In this document: positions 1-9,411 of the stretch, in pieces
Position numbering within the stretch: the first letter of the stretch is position 1
How the letters are laid out: each line of letters starts with the position of its first letter
Assembly: GCF_901827155.1 (NCBI RefSeq)
Contig: NZ_LR594659.1
Location: 4,092,001-4,156,000, forward strand
Origin: Variovorax sp. PBL-H6
GTDB taxonomy: Bacteria; Pseudomonadota; Gammaproteobacteria; Burkholderiales; Burkholderiaceae_C
Direction: 5' to 3'
DNA length: 64,000 bases
Program-made: the position numbers and the translations under genes
The notes under the pieces: model-generated
The model's database searches: none
What the model saw: only the letters and a program-made list of their open reading frames with translations
What the model was told of the DNA's origin: nothing

Positions 1-1
1 C

Positions 2-367
2 GCGAAGCCGGGCGACGTGATGGCACTGCTCGCCAAGGTGCGCGCCGAGGTCGCGGTGATGCCATCGCCGCCCTTCAGCCGCACGCCAAACACCTTCAGC
101 CACATCTTCTCGGGCGGCTATGCGGCAGGCTACTACAGCTACAAATGGGCCGAGGTGCTGAGCGCCGACGCCTATGCGGCCTTCGAGGAAACCGCTGGCG
201 CCAATGGCGAGCCGAGCATCGAGACCGGCCGTCGCTACCGCAAGGCGATCCTCGAGGCTGGAGGCAGCCGCACCGCGATGGAGTCTTTCAAGGCCTTCCG
301 CGGCCGCGAGCCGCAGCTCGACGCGCTGCTGCGCCACCAGGGGATGACCGTGGCCCAGCCGGCCTGA
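2..367 (+). CDS. prlC: Oligopeptidase A (M3 metallopeptidase), C-terminal part
   Basis: The window opens inside this gene; the frame is open from base 2 and ends at TGA 365-367, leaving about 121 C-terminal codons. The segment SHIFSGGYAAGYYSYKWAEV followed by a GREP..DALLRHQGM ending is characteristic of the last helical part of M3 family oligopeptidase A, a cytoplasmic zinc peptidase that degrades short peptides and signal-peptide remnants. The HEXXH zinc motif lies upstream of the window and cannot be checked. An internal GTG/ATG at 17-22 is not taken as the start because the homology continues through the window edge. Confidence 0.9.
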   Translation, partial: AKPGDVMALLAKVRAEVAVMPSPPFSRTPNTFSHIFSGGYAAGYYSYKWAEVLSADAYAAFEETAGANGEPSIETGRRYRKAILEAGGSRTAMESFKAFRGREPQLDALLRHQGMTVAQPA

Positions 368-433
368 TCTGGCGGTCTGCCCACCCGCCCTGAGATACTC
401 CGCGACGTTGGATCACGAAAGCCAAAGCCACCC

Positions 434-1084
434 ATGATGCTTCACCCACGTCTCGCGAGCTCCGCGCTCTTGTTGCTGCTCGCCGCTGGCACTGCGCTGG
501 CGCAGCCGGTCTATCGCCATGTCGACAAGAACGGCAAGGTCACCTTCTCCGATCAGCCGCCGGCGGCCGATGCCCAGCCCGCCGCGCCGCGCGGCGCCAG
601 CGCCGGCGGTGCCGGGCCGGCTCTCCCCTACGAGCTGCGGCAGGTGGCGCAGCGCTACCCCGTCACGATCTACACCAGCGAGGAATGCAACCCCTGCGGC
701 GCAGGACGCTCGCTGCTGGTGACGCGCGGCATTCCTTTCGAGGAACGCACCGTCAGGACGAACGAGGACATCGAAGCGCTGCAGCGCCTCAGCGGCCAGG
801 TTTCGCTGCCGCTCCTCACCATCGGCTCGCAGCAGCTCAAGGGCTTCTCGGATGCCCAGTGGTCGCAATTTCTCGACGCGGCCGGCTATCCAAAGAGCGC
901 CCAGCTGCCGGCGGGCTACCGCAATCCGCCCGCACAGCCGCTGGTGGCCCTGCAGGCGGCGCCCGCTGCACCTGCCGCCGCCGCCGTACCCAGCCCGGCG
1001 CCGGCGCCGGCGCCGGCACCGGCGCCTGCGCCGGCCGCCGCAAGCGCCCCGACGCCGAGCAACCCGGCGGGCATCAAGTTCTGA
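434..1084 (+). CDS. Secreted DUF4124-glutaredoxin fusion protein with Pro-Ala tail
   Basis: This is a 216-residue protein with a signal peptide (hydrophobic stretch about residues 9-22, probable cleavage after ALA23). A DUF4124 segment follows (VYRHVDKNGKVTFSDQPP, about 26-43), then a glutaredoxin fold (about 75-150) with a CNPC redox motif at 85-88 and a cis-proline (SLP, 126). It ends in a low-complexity Pro-Ala tail. The family is expected to act as a periplasmic thiol-disulfide protein; the partner is unknown. Two ATG codons lie in tandem at the start and the first is used. The Pro-Ala tail could span cell wall material, but that is inference. Confidence 0.85.
   Translation: MMLHPRLASSALLLLLAAGTALAQPVYRHVDKNGKVTFSDQPPAADAQPAAPRGASAGGAGPALPYELRQVAQRYPVTIYTSEECNPCGAGRSLLVTRGIPFEERTVRTNEDIEALQRLSGQVSLPLLTIGSQQLKGFSDAQWSQFLDAAGYPKSAQLPAGYRNPPAQPLVALQAAPAAPAAAAVPSPAPAPAPAPAPAPAAASAPTPSNPAGIKF
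995..1036 (+). repeat. Hexanucleotide microsatellite (CCGGCG units) coding Pro-Ala
   Basis: Seven consecutive 6-bp units of CCGGCG type (four perfect, three with one or two changes) lie inside the 3' end of the DUF4124-glutaredoxin gene. Each unit encodes one Pro-Ala pair, so copy-number change by slippage would lengthen or shorten the tail without shifting the frame. Confidence 0.8.
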
Positions 1085-1100
1085 TTTCCAGCCGCCGGGC

Positions 1101-1802
1101 TCAGTCGAAGCGCAGCGTCTGCACGCCGGACGCCGTGCCCAGGAGGCAGATGTTGGCGCGCTGGTGCGCGAAAACGCCGACGGTCACGACGCCGGGCCAT
1201 TGATTCACTTCCGACTCGAAGCCCAGTGGATCGGTGATCCGCAGCCCCGTCACGTCGATGATGTGCTGGCCGTTGTCGGTGACCAGGGCCACGCCGTCCT
1301 TCTCGCGCACCTGGGCCACCCCGCCAAGGCGTGCGAACTGGCGGATCACGCGCCGTGCCGCCATCGGGATCACCTCCACGGGCAGCGGGAAGGCGCCAAG
1401 GGTGTTCACGCGTTTGGAGGCGTCGGCGATGCAGATGAAGCGCCGGGACTGTGCCGCAACGATCTTCTCGCGCGTCAGCGCCGCGCCGCCGCCCTTGATC
1501 ATGTAGCCGCGCCCATCGATCTCGTCGGCGCCGTCGATGTAGACGGCGAGCTCCTCGACCTCGTTGCTGTCGAATACCGGGATGCCCAGCGCCCGCAGGC
1601 GCTCGGTCGATGCCACCGAGCTGGACACCGCACCGCGGATGTCGTCCTTGATGGTGGCCAGCGCGTCGATGAACTTGTTCACCGTCGACCCGGTCCCGAC
1701 GCCGACGATGTCTCCTCGCCCTACATGGGCGAGTGCGGCGCGGCCGACCTGCGCCTTCTGCTCATCCTGGGACGGCGCCGGAGCGGAAGCGGGGGAATTC
1801 AT
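1101..1802 (-). CDS. rpiA: Ribose-5-phosphate isomerase A
   Basis: This 233-residue protein interconverts ribose-5-phosphate and ribulose-5-phosphate in the non-oxidative pentose phosphate pathway. Family signatures are visible: the phosphate-binding loop [20 protein letters not shown] and [12 protein letters not shown]. An in-frame codon 33 bases upstream would add 11 residues, but the ATG at 1802 fits the usual RpiA length. It is divergent from pyrD with only 40 bases between the two starts, so both promoters must overlap there. Confidence 0.96.
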   Translation of the reverse strand: MNSPASAPAPSQDEQKAQVGRAALAHVGRGDIVGVGTGSTVNKFIDALATIKDDIRGAVSSSVASTERLRALGIPVFDSNEVEELAVYIDGADEIDGRGYMIKGGGAALTREKIVAAQSRRFICIADASKRVNTLGAFPLPVEVIPMAARRVIRQFARLGGVAQVREKDGVALVTDNGQHIIDVTGLRITDPLGFESEVNQWPGVVTVGVFAHQRANICLLGTASGVQTLRFD

Positions 1803-1842
1803 CGGGGACAATCCTTGGGCTGACGAAGCCCGCAATTATCCG

Positions 1843-2910
1843 ATGTCCCTGCTGCTGCCCTCCTCGCTTTACACGCTCGCCCGACCTTTCCTCTTCGGTT
1901 TCGACCCTGAGCACGCCCACGAGCTGACACTCGATGCGCTGGCGCGCACCCAGAATACACCGCTCGCCTGTGCCTACGCCGCTCCGCGGGTGGACGACCG
2001 CCTGACGCTGGCGGGGCTGCGTTTTCCAAACCGGATCGGCCTGGCCGCAGGACTGGACAAGAACGCCCGCTGCATCGACGCCTTCGCTGCCATGGGCTTC
2101 GGCTTCGTCGAGGTCGGCACCGTGACGCCGAAAGCGCAGCCCGGCAATCCCAAGCCGCGCATGTTCAGGCTGCCGCAACGCGACGCCCTCATCAACAGGC
2201 TGGGATTCAACAACGAAGGCCTGGACGCCTTCGTGGCCAATGTGCAGCGCGCACGTTTCCGGCGCGATGCCGGCAAGGCGCCGATGCTGCTGGGCCTCAA
2301 CATCGGCAAGAACGCTGCGACGCCCATCGAACGCGCCGTCGACGACTACCTGGTCTGCCTGGACGGCGTGTACCCGCATGCCGACTACGTGACGATCAAC
2401 ATCTCGAGCCCCAACACGGCCAATCTGCGCTCGCTGCAGAGCGACCAGGCGCTCGATGCGCTGCTTGGCGCCGTCGCCGACAAGCGCGAGGCGCTGGCGC
2501 AGCGCCACGGCAAGCGGGTACCGTTGTTCGTGAAAATCGCGCCGGATCTTCAAGAAGCGCAGGTCCAGGTGATTGCTGCCACGCTGCGCCGGCACGGCAT
2601 GGATGGCGTGATCGCCACCAACACCACGCTGGCACGCGAAGCCGTCGCCGGCCTGCCGCATGCGGACGAGGCCGGTGGCCTTTCTGGAGCGCCGGTGCGA
2701 GAGGCCAGCAACCGGGTGATCGGGCAACTGCGATCGGCCCTGGGCGCCGATTTCCCGATCATCGGGGTCGGCGGGGTGCTCAGCGGGGCCGATGCCGAGG
2801 CCAAGATCGCCGCTGGCGCCGACCTCGTGCAGATCTACACGGGCCTGATCTACAAGGGGCCTGCGTTGGTGCGCCAGGCTGCCCAGGCACTGCGCCGGCG
2901 TGGCCGCTGA
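1843..2910 (+). CDS. pyrD: Dihydroorotate dehydrogenase (quinone), class 2
   Basis: This 355-residue enzyme oxidises dihydroorotate to orotate in pyrimidine synthesis, passing electrons to membrane quinone. The N-terminal [20 protein letters not shown] segment is the amphipathic membrane-association helix of class 2 enzymes. The FMN and substrate motifs [10 protein letters not shown] and NISSPNT are present. The open frame extends far upstream antisense to rpiA, but homology begins at [10 protein letters not shown] (ATG 1843). Confidence 0.97.
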   Translation: MSLLLPSSLYTLARPFLFGFDPEHAHELTLDALARTQNTPLACAYAAPRVDDRLTLAGLRFPNRIGLAAGLDKNARCIDAFAAMGFGFVEVGTVTPKAQPGNPKPRMFRLPQRDALINRLGFNNEGLDAFVANVQRARFRRDAGKAPMLLGLNIGKNAATPIERAVDDYLVCLDGVYPHADYVTINISSPNTANLRSLQSDQALDALLGAVADKREALAQRHGKRVPLFVKIAPDLQEAQVQVIAATLRRHGMDGVIATNTTLAREAVAGLPHADEAGGLSGAPVREASNRVIGQLRSALGADFPIIGVGGVLSGADAEAKIAAGADLVQIYTGLIYKGPALVRQAAQALRRRGR

Positions 2911-2926
2911 GCGACGGCGCTCAGCG
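2905..2926. terminator. Perfect 8-bp dyad spanning both convergent stop codons
   Basis: CGCTGAGC (2905-2912) and GCTCAGCG (2919-2926) form a perfect stem with a 6-base loop. The pyrD TGA (2908-2910) and the TGA of the convergent membrane-protein gene (minus strand, 2923-2921) both lie in the stem. There is no T-tract on either side, so it is at best a weak bidirectional terminator or an RNA 3'-end protecting hairpin. Confidence 0.5.
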
Positions 2927-3604
2927 CATTCGCCACAGCACGGGACCGATCACCGCCGCCCAGCGCAACAGGCGGCGCGGGCCGATCACCACGGCAGCTG
3001 CAGCCGCCGCGGCGCCAGTCGCAACCGGGTGCTCGCGTGCAATCCGCAGCGCGGCAGCGCTGGCAGACTCGTCGGGTGCTGGCTCTGCGGGCTCCGGCGC
3101 TGGGGCCTCGAGCGTCGCAATCCGCTCCCGCTGGCGCGCGATCCGTGCAAGCAGTTCCTCGCGGGTGAGAGGCCGCTCACGCGCACGCTCCTCGTCCTCA
3201 TCGCCCAAGTGGAAATGCGCCTGCACCCATTCCCAGTCGCGCTCGAATTCGCGGCGTGCCGGCTCGAAGGCAATCGATGCCCGCCGCAGCGTGTTCATCA
3301 GCGCGACGACGGCTACCAGCCACAGAGCGGTCCACACCCCCGCCACGGCCCAAGCTGCGGGGACGCGGTTCGGCGTGTCCCAGAAGTGCACGACGACCGC
3401 GACCGACAGCAGCGCCACTGTCACGGTCGTCAACCCGATCACGGCAACCATGAGGCCCAACACCTGCCGCAATCGCTCTCGTTCCTCATCCCACGCCAGC
3501 TTCAGCAGCTTTGCACGGTCCTCGGCGGCCAGGGCGCCCTCGCCGGCGGCGATGCGCAGCCGGCGCAAACGCCTATCCAGCCCAAGCAAGGACAGCAGTC
3601 TCAT
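2921..3604 (-). CDS. YqjE-like phage-holin-family membrane protein with YqjK-like tail
   Basis: This 227-residue protein has an N-terminal amphipathic segment, two membrane helices (about 50-73 and 83-104), a charged coiled region, and a C-terminal part from about 180 (LRIAREHPVATGAAAAAAAV..LLRW) that resembles YqjK. In enterobacteria YqjD, YqjE and YqjK are separate genes in a row. Here the YqjE and YqjK parts appear to be one chain, preceded by the DUF883 gene 33 bases upstream. Function is unknown; members of this locus associate with the inner membrane. Confidence 0.75.
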   Translation of the reverse strand: MRLLSLLGLDRRLRRLRIAAGEGALAAEDRAKLLKLAWDEERERLRQVLGLMVAVIGLTTVTVALLSVAVVVHFWDTPNRVPAAWAVAGVWTALWLVAVVALMNTLRRASIAFEPARREFERDWEWVQAHFHLGDEDEERARERPLTREELLARIARQRERIATLEAPAPEPAEPAPDESASAAALRIAREHPVATGAAAAAAAVVIGPRRLLRWAAVIGPVLWRMR

Positions 3605-3637
3605 TCGTGCCGCCCCCGGCGCGCGGACCGCTCGCGC

Positions 3638-3946
3638 TCAGCGGCGGCCAAGCAGCAGCCCCACCAGCACGCCCACCGCCAGTGCCGCGCCGGCGATCTG
3701 CCAAGGTTCGTCGTGGGCGTAGGCATTGGCCGTGGTGGCCGCCTCGCGCGCCTTCTTGGCCGCAAGCTTGCTCTTCTCGGCGGCGAGTTCACGCGCAATG
3801 GCCAGCTTGCTGTCGATGCGCTGGCGCAAGGCCTTGATGTGCGGCAGGGCGTCGAGTTCCTTGCTGGAAAGCACGCCGCGGACGTCGCTGGCGATGTCTT
3901 CCGCCACGGCATTCGCCGCCGCTTCGAGGTTGGAGGATGCAGTCAT
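3638..3946 (-). CDS. DUF883 (ElaB/YqjD/YgaM) family membrane-anchored protein
   Basis: This 102-residue protein has a long soluble helical N-terminus rich in Ala, Lys and Glu and a single C-terminal membrane segment (about 82-100, WQIAGAALAVGVLVGLLLG). That is the hallmark of DUF883 tail-anchored proteins such as YqjD, which in E. coli bind ribosomes and localise to the inner membrane. It is the first gene of a two-gene unit with the YqjE-like gene. The ATG at 3946 gives the normal family length. Confidence 0.85.
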   Translation of the reverse strand: MTASSNLEAAANAVAEDIASDVRGVLSSKELDALPHIKALRQRIDSKLAIARELAAEKSKLAAKKAREAATTANAYAHDEPWQIAGAALAVGVLVGLLLGRR

Positions 3947-4039
3947 TGAAATCTTCCCTCTGTGATTCCCGCCGGCACCGCGCCGGCGACTTCACGCCGG
4001 ACGGTGGCGTGGCGTCCCATGGTACATGCCCGCGTGCGC

Positions 4040-5137
4040 CTAGGGCAGCAAAGCCGCCACATGGCTTCCGATCGCGAGACTGCTGGTGAGCCCCGGCGAC
4101 TCGATGCCGAAGAGATTGACCAGGCCTGGGACGCCGTGCGCAGCGGGGCCCTCGATCAGGAAATCGCGGGGCGGCTCCCCCGGGCCGGATATCTTGGGCC
4201 GAATGCCGGCATAGCCCGGAATGAGCGCCCCATCTTCCAGGGCTGGCCAGTACTTGCGCACCTCGGCATAGAAGCCTTCGCCGCGCCGCGGATCGACCAC
4301 CAGATCGCCAGGGGAGTCGACCCACTCGACGTCGGGGCCGAACTTGGCCTGGCCTCCGAGGTCGAGGGTCAGATGCACGCCCAGCCCGGCAGCTTCTGGC
4401 ACGGGGTAGATCAGGCGGCTGAAGGGCGCTCGGCCGGCCAGCGTGAAGTAGTTGCCCTTGGCGAAATAGGACGGCGGGACGGCGCTCGCGGGGAGCCCCT
4501 CGAAGCGCCGCGCGAGCGCCGGTGCGACCAGGCCGGCAGCATTGACGACACTGCGACAGCGCAGCATGGTTCCGTCCTCTGCGACGAGGACAATGGCTCC
4601 GCTGCCGCATTGAGCGCGAGCCACTGGCGACTTTAGCGCCAACATGCCGCCGGCACTCTCCAGATCGCCCTGCAAACTCAGCATCAACGCATGGCTGTCG
4701 ACGATGCCCGTGCTCGGCGAATGCAGCGCGGCAACGCACGCCAGTTGCGGCTCCATCGCACGCGCCTGCTCGCGCGTCAGCATGATCAGGTCGTGAACGC
4801 CATTGGCGGCAGCCTTGACGGCAATCCCGCTCAGCTCCGGAACCTGCGCCGGTGTCGTGGCGACGATGAGCTTGCCGCAACGGCGATGCGGCAGCCCGCG
4901 CTGTGCCAGGTACTCGTAGAGCATCTGCTTGCCCTCTACGCACAGGCGTGCCTTGAGCGAGCCCTCGGGGTAGTAGATACCGGCGTGAATCACCTCGCTG
5001 TTGCGTGAACTCGTGCCGGTGCCGATCGCACCCTCGGCTTCCAGCACGATCACCTCACGGCCTGCAAGGGCGAGTGCACGCGCAACCGCCAAGCCCACAA
5101 CGCCGGCACCAATGACGGCGCAATCGATTTCGTCCAT
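4040..5137 (-). CDS. FAD-dependent oxidoreductase, L-2-hydroxyglutarate oxidase (LhgO)-like
   Basis: This 365-residue DAO-superfamily flavoprotein has an N-terminal dinucleotide-binding loop ([10 protein letters not shown], glycines 10, 12, 15) and the [15 protein letters not shown] segment typical of LhgO-type dehydrogenases. A C-terminal [15 protein letters not shown] segment closes the FAD site. LhgO enzymes oxidise L-2-hydroxyglutarate to 2-oxoglutarate and reduce the quinone pool. The gene stands alone, so the substrate is inferred from family only; other 2-hydroxyacids are possible. Confidence 0.8.
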   Translation of the reverse strand: MDEIDCAVIGAGVVGLAVARALALAGREVIVLEAEGAIGTGTSSRNSEVIHAGIYYPEGSLKARLCVEGKQMLYEYLAQRGLPHRRCGKLIVATTPAQVPELSGIAVKAAANGVHDLIMLTREQARAMEPQLACVAALHSPSTGIVDSHALMLSLQGDLESAGGMLALKSPVARAQCGSGAIVLVAEDGTMLRCRSVVNAAGLVAPALARRFEGLPASAVPPSYFAKGNYFTLAGRAPFSRLIYPVPEAAGLGVHLTLDLGGQAKFGPDVEWVDSPGDLVVDPRRGEGFYAEVRKYWPALEDGALIPGYAGIRPKISGPGEPPRDFLIEGPAAHGVPGLVNLFGIESPGLTSSLAIGSHVAALLP

Positions 5138-5160
5138 GCCGCGAGCTTAGCGGCCCGCAC

Positions 5161-5304
5161 TCACTTGGGCTGGATCGAGAACGGCTTCTCAGGATCGGAT
5201 GGTTCAGGCTGCTTGGCGGGGCCTTCATCGGGCTCGACCGGCAGGTCCGGCACATCGGGTGGGTCCGAGGTGATGGGCTGAGGAAGATCGGGGCTGGTTG
5301 CCAT
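5161..5304 (-). CDS. Small Pro/Asp-rich hypothetical protein (47 aa)
   Basis: ATG at 5304 is preceded by a good AAGGAG ribosome-binding site 7 bases upstream. The product is rich in Pro, Asp and Glu (PPDVPDLPVEPDEG), has no hydrophobic segment, and is probably disordered and acidic. It recalls the short acidic protein at 62466-62633, which also has a strong ribosome site. I do not recognise a family. Confidence 0.55.
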   Translation of the reverse strand: MATSPDLPQPITSDPPDVPDLPVEPDEGPAKQPEPSDPEKPFSIQPK

Positions 5305-5425
5305 GGGCTTTCTCCTTTCATCGCCGTATTTACAAGGACTCGAGCGCGAGTCAAGCGGCGCGAAACCGCAGTGTGCGTCGGGACCGGCCGACAAGCCAGC
5401 AGAAAGGAAGAAGGAGAAAGGAAGT

Positions 5426-5500
5426 TGGTGGGCGGTGGAGGTTTCGAACCTCCGACCCCAGCAGTGTGAATGCTGTGCTCTACCCCTGAGCTAACCGCCC
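5426..5500 (-). tRNA. tRNA-Val, anticodon CAC
   Basis: The minus strand from 5500 to 5426 folds as a standard tRNA. It has the acceptor stem GGGCGGT/ACCGCCC with discriminator A and an encoded CCA, a D arm TAGCTCAGGGGTAGAGCA, an anticodon stem CAGCA/TGCTG with loop TTCACAC, and a T arm with GGTTCGAAACC. The anticodon is CAC, reading GUG valine codons, which are very common in this GC-rich genome. Confidence 0.96.
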
Positions 5501-5576
5501 CTCCCGACAGGACGACGGCGATTTGCGCGTCACACCGGGTGGATTTTTTCAGCGCCGCTTGGCGCGAAGCCTGCGA

Positions 5577-6296
5577 TTATGCCACAGCAATTTCGGCCGA
5601 TTGCCGAAAGATCGTCCGGCCATTGCTGGCCTTGTCGAGCTGCAGCAGCAGCTCTTCGTGCGCCGCGAGTTCGTGATCGGCAGCTGTAAGCACCGGCAGA
5701 ATGAAGCTGCGCAGGTCGACCGCGACGATCGCCCCCTGCACCGGCTCGTTGACGGCAACGTCGATGAGCAACGCGTCCTGGCCGCGCGTCAGATTGATGT
5801 AGACGTCGGCCAGCAGTTGCGCATCCAGCTTGGCGCCATGGAAGGTCCGGTTCGAGCGGTCGACACCGAAACGGTCGCACAGCGCATCGAGCGAATTGCG
5901 CTTGCCGGGGTAGACCGCTTTGGCCAACGCCAGTGTGTCGGTGACATCGCCGACGAAGCTGCGCAACGGGGGCAGTCCGGCGAGTTCGAACTCCTTGTTG
6001 AGAAAGCCGACGTCGAAGGCCGCGTTGTGGATGATCAGCTCGGCATCGCGCAGGTACTCGACCACGTCGTTCGCCAGCGTTGCGAACTTGGGCTTGTCGC
6101 GCAGAAAGTCCGTCGTCAGCCCGTGCACCTTCAGCGCGTCATCGTGGCTCTCGCGCTGCGGATTGAAGTAGATGTGCAGGTCGTTGCCGGTGAGCTTGCG
6201 ATTGAACAGCTCCACGCACCCCAGTTCGATGATGCGGTCGCCGTTCTCGGCCGAAAGGCCCGTGGTTTCGGTGTCGAGAACGATTTGGCGCGTCAT
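5577..6296 (-). CDS. dnaQ: DNA polymerase III epsilon subunit (3'-5' proofreading exonuclease)
   Basis: This 239-residue DEDDh exonuclease edits errors for the replicative polymerase. Motifs in order are LDTETTG (Exo I, residues 7-13), HNAAFD (Exo II) and HGAKLDAQ (Exo III), with PGKRNSLDALC between them; the sequence tracks E. coli DnaQ through most of its length. Its ATG (6296-6294) overlaps the fdx stop by one base (TGATG), so it is translationally coupled to the isc operon and probably co-transcribed with it. rnhA, the frequent dnaQ neighbour, is absent. Confidence 0.93.
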   Translation of the reverse strand: MTRQIVLDTETTGLSAENGDRIIELGCVELFNRKLTGNDLHIYFNPQRESHDDALKVHGLTTDFLRDKPKFATLANDVVEYLRDAELIIHNAAFDVGFLNKEFELAGLPPLRSFVGDVTDTLALAKAVYPGKRNSLDALCDRFGVDRSNRTFHGAKLDAQLLADVYINLTRGQDALLIDVAVNEPVQGAIVAVDLRSFILPVLTAADHELAAHEELLLQLDKASNGRTIFRQSAEIAVA

Positions 6297-6634
6297 CAGT
6301 GGTTTTCTTTGGCGTGATTGATCGAGTACTTGGGGATCTCGACCGTGAGGTCGGCCTGGGCGAGTATCGCCTGGCAGCTGAGCCGCGATTGCGGCTCCAG
6401 GCCCCAGGCGCGATCGAGCAGGTCGTCCTCGCCCTCCTCCGATTCGTTGAGCGATTCGAAGCCCTTGCGCACGATCACGTGGCAGGTCGTGCAAGCGCAG
6501 CTCATCTCGCAGGCATGCTCGATGTTGATGTGATTCTCGAGCAACGCCTCGCAGATCGAGGTGCCGGCAGGAGCGCTGATCTCGGCGCCCTCGGGACAGT
6601 ACTCGGCATGGGGAAGTATCTTGATCGTTGGCAT
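6296..6634 (-). CDS. fdx: ISC-type [2Fe-2S] ferredoxin
   Basis: This 112-residue adrenodoxin-like ferredoxin supplies electrons for cluster assembly on IscU. The four cluster ligands appear at Cys42, Cys48, Cys51 and Cys87 (HACEMSCACTTCHV and RLSCQAI), at the same spacing as E. coli Fdx. It starts 8 bases after the hscA stop and ends overlapping the dnaQ start codon. No iscX follows. Confidence 0.95.
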   Translation of the reverse strand: MPTIKILPHAEYCPEGAEISAPAGTSICEALLENHINIEHACEMSCACTTCHVIVRKGFESLNESEEGEDDLLDRAWGLEPQSRLSCQAILAQADLTVEIPKYSINHAKENH

Positions 6635-6642
6635 TGAGGCTT

Positions 6643-8499
6643 CTAGAGGGATTCGATCTGCCGGCCCGCGAGCGCGCGAGCAATGCCCGCATTCATGCGC
6701 TGCGCAGCGAAGGCTTCGGTGCCGTCGGCCAGGGCCTGGGTCGCGGCTTCGATGGCGGCCGCGTCATCGGCAGAGCGTGCGGCCCGCAAAGCGCTCATCA
6801 GCGCTTCGATAGCTTCGCGGCTTTGGCCATCGAGCAGGTCGCTGTCGGCATCGAGCGCGCTCTGCGTGGCCAGAAGCATGCGGTCGGCGTCCACGCGTGC
6901 CTCGACCAGCGCGCGCGCCTGCATGTCCTGCTGCGCGGTGGAGAAGCTGTCTTGGAGCATGTTTGCGATCTGATCGTCGGACAGGCCATAGGAAGGCTTG
7001 ACCGTCACGCTCGCCTCCACGCCGCTGCCCTGCTCCTTCGCGCTGACGCTGAGCAGGCCGTCGGCATCGACGGTAAAGGTAACCCGAATGCGCGCGGCCC
7101 CCGCGGTCATCGGAGGGATGCCGCGCAGCTCGAAGCGCGCGAGACTCCGGCAATCGGCGACAAGATCGCGCTCGCCCTGAACCACATGCAACGCCAGCGC
7201 AGTCTGCCCATCCTGGTAGGTCGTGAAGTCCTGCGCCATCGCGGTCGGAATGGTCTGGTTGCGCGGCACGATGCGCTCGACCAGTCCGCCCATGGTCTCG
7301 ATACCGAGCGACAGCGGGATCACGTCCAGCAAGAGCAGATCGTCGGTGCCGCCATTGCCGGCCAGCTGGTTCGCCTGGATCGCGGCGCCGAGCGCGACGA
7401 CCTCGTCAGGGTTCAGGTTGGTCAGCGGCTCGCGTCCGAAGAACTCGGCCACGGCGTGCCGGATCTGAGGCATGCGGGTGGCGCCGCCGACCAGCACGAT
7501 GCCTTGCAGGTCGGCCGGCCGCAGTCGGGCGTCGCGCAGTGCCTTGCGCACCGCGGCGATGGTGCGGGCGGTGAGGCCGGCGGTCGCGGCTTCGAACTGC
7601 GCACGCGAGACCTCCCGCTCCAGCTTGCCGCCAGTCAGCACGGCCGAGAAGAGGGTTGCGTCCGAGGCGGAGAGGGCTTCCTTCGTTGCACGCGAGGCAA
7701 CGAGCAGTGCAGCCTTGTCCGCATCGCTCCGGACCTCGAAGCCGGTCTGCGCGAGCGCCAGCGCCGCCAGCGCATGGTCGTAGTCGTCCCCCCCCAGCGC
7801 CGAATCGCCCCCGGTGGCAATGACCTCGAATACGCCTTGCGTCAGCCGCAGGATGGAAATGTCGAAGGTGCCCCCGCCGAGGTCGTAAACCGCATAGACA
7901 CCCTCGCTCGCGTTGTCGAGGCCGTAGGCAATCGCAGCCGCCGTCGGCTCGCTGATCAGGCGCAGCAGATTGATGCCGGCGAGCTGGGCCGCGTCCTTGG
8001 TGGCTTGGCGCTGGCCTTCATCAAAGTAGGCCGGAACCGTGATCACGGCACCGTAGAGCTCGTCGTCGAAGGTGTCCTCGGCGCGGTAGCGCAGGGTTGC
8101 GAGGATCTCGGCGCTCACCTCGACCGGCGACTTGGAACCGGCTGCCGTCTGCACCTGGGCCATGCCCACATCGCCGCCCAGCCGGTAGGCCATGGCCTCG
8201 CGGTTGGCGACATCCTGCACACCGCGGCCCATCAGGCGCTTCACGGAGGTGATGACATTGGATGGATCGGCCGCGCGCGCGGCCAGCGCCTCGAAGCCGA
8301 TCTGGCGGCGGTCCTTGTCGAGGTAACGCACGGCCGAGGGGAGAAGGACGCGTCCCTCGGCATCGGGCAGGCACTCGGCGACGCCGTTGCGAACGGCCGC
8401 CACCAGCGAGTGAGTGGTCCCGAGGTCGATACCGACTGCAATGCGCCGCCGGTGCGGATCGGGCGCGTAGCCGGGTTCTGAAATCTGCAGCAATGCCAT
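6643..8499 (-). CDS. hscA: Fe-S assembly Hsp70-type chaperone HscA
   Basis: This 618-residue specialised Hsp70 releases clusters from IscU in an ATP- and HscB-dependent cycle. The nucleotide-binding domain begins [14 protein letters not shown] and contains [14 protein letters not shown] and [13 protein letters not shown]. The substrate domain carries [10 protein letters not shown]. The open frame continues 48 bases upstream, but ATG 8499 gives the usual N-terminus and a 4-base gap to hscB. Confidence 0.96.
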   Translation of the reverse strand: MALLQISEPGYAPDPHRRRIAVGIDLGTTHSLVAAVRNGVAECLPDAEGRVLLPSAVRYLDKDRRQIGFEALAARAADPSNVITSVKRLMGRGVQDVANREAMAYRLGGDVGMAQVQTAAGSKSPVEVSAEILATLRYRAEDTFDDELYGAVITVPAYFDEGQRQATKDAAQLAGINLLRLISEPTAAAIAYGLDNASEGVYAVYDLGGGTFDISILRLTQGVFEVIATGGDSALGGDDYDHALAALALAQTGFEVRSDADKAALLVASRATKEALSASDATLFSAVLTGGKLEREVSRAQFEAATAGLTARTIAAVRKALRDARLRPADLQGIVLVGGATRMPQIRHAVAEFFGREPLTNLNPDEVVALGAAIQANQLAGNGGTDDLLLLDVIPLSLGIETMGGLVERIVPRNQTIPTAMAQDFTTYQDGQTALALHVVQGERDLVADCRSLARFELRGIPPMTAGAARIRVTFTVDADGLLSVSAKEQGSGVEASVTVKPSYGLSDDQIANMLQDSFSTAQQDMQARALVEARVDADRMLLATQSALDADSDLLDGQSREAIEALMSALRAARSADDAAAIEAATQALADGTEAFAAQRMNAGIARALAGRQIESL

Positions 8500-8503
8500 G
8501 ACG

Positions 8504-9022
8504 CTATTGTCCCAACGGTTCGGACTTGGCCTCGATGTCCTCGGCAAAGCGCTCGATGAACATGAGGGCTCTCACCTGCTTCGCGGCCTCAGCATGGTCG
8601 CGCTTTTCGTCGATCAACCAGTCCAGCGAGGAGAGGGCATGGGCGCGTGCGGCATCCACCTCCGCGCGGAGCTTGTCGAAAGCAGCGGCGTCCCGGGCGT
8701 CGTCGAGCTCCTCGCGCCATTCCATCTGCTGCACCAGGAACTCGGGTGGCATCGCTGTGTTCTTCTCGGCATCGATGGGGTGGCCGTTCAGCGCGCACAG
8801 GTAGCTCGCCCGCTTGATCGGGTCCTTGAGCCGCTGGTAGGCCTCATTGACGCGCACCGACCACTGCATGGCTACACGCTGCGCCGCAGCACCCTGGGCT
8901 GCGAAGCGGTCGGGATGCGCCTCGCGCTGCAGCTCTTTCCAGCGCGCGTCGAGCGTGGTGCGGTCCTGCGCAAAGCTCGCCGGCACGGCGAAAAGTTCGA
9001 AATCGGTGTCGTTCAGGTTCAT
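8504..9022 (-). CDS. hscB: Fe-S assembly J-domain co-chaperone HscB
   Basis: This 172-residue co-chaperone stimulates HscA ATPase and delivers IscU. An N-terminal J domain contains the invariant HPD (36-38, EAHPDRF), and the C-terminal three-helix domain binds IscU. The ATG at 9022 starts [11 protein letters not shown], as in most HscB proteins; an ATG 24 bases upstream would add eight residues and neither has a strong ribosome site. The gene sits between iscA and hscA in the standard isc order. Confidence 0.93.
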   Translation of the reverse strand: MNLNDTDFELFAVPASFAQDRTTLDARWKELQREAHPDRFAAQGAAAQRVAMQWSVRVNEAYQRLKDPIKRASYLCALNGHPIDAEKNTAMPPEFLVQQMEWREELDDARDAAAFDKLRAEVDAARAHALSSLDWLIDEKRDHAEAAKQVRALMFIERFAEDIEAKSEPLGQ

Positions 9023-9086
9023 GGCGTCAAAAAGCCGCCAGCCCATGACCGGGTGGTGGCGGCTTGGACGGGAAGCCGGTGGAAAG

Positions 9087-9410
9087 TCAGATCCGGAAGC
9101 TTTCGCCGCAGCCGCAGCGGTCGCGCTCGTTCGGGTTGATGAACTTGAAACCCTCGTTCAGCCCCTCGCGCACGAAGTCGAGCTGCGTGCCGTCGATGTA
9201 GGCAAGGCTCTTGGGGTCGACCAGCACTTTCACGCCGTGGTCCTCGAAGACCACGTCCTCGGGCGCCATCTCGTCCACGTACTCGAGCTTGTAGGCCAGG
9301 CCCGAGCAGCCCGTGGTCTTGACGCCCAGCCGCACGCCCACGCCCTTGCCTCGCTTGCCGAGGTAGCGGGTGACGTGGCGCGCGGCAGCTTCGGTCAGGG
9401 TCACAGCCAT
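9087..9410 (-). CDS. iscA: A-type Fe-S carrier IscA
   Basis: This 107-residue A-type carrier has the three conserved cysteines Cys35 (TGCSG), Cys99 and Cys101 (RCGCGESF) that hold iron or a cluster for transfer to apoproteins. It follows iscU with a single base between stop and start, and is separated from hscB by 64 bases. Confidence 0.96.
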   Translation of the reverse strand: MAVTLTEAAARHVTRYLGKRGKGVGVRLGVKTTGCSGLAYKLEYVDEMAPEDVVFEDHGVKVLVDPKSLAYIDGTQLDFVREGLNEGFKFINPNERDRCGCGESFRI

Positions 9411-9411
9411 G

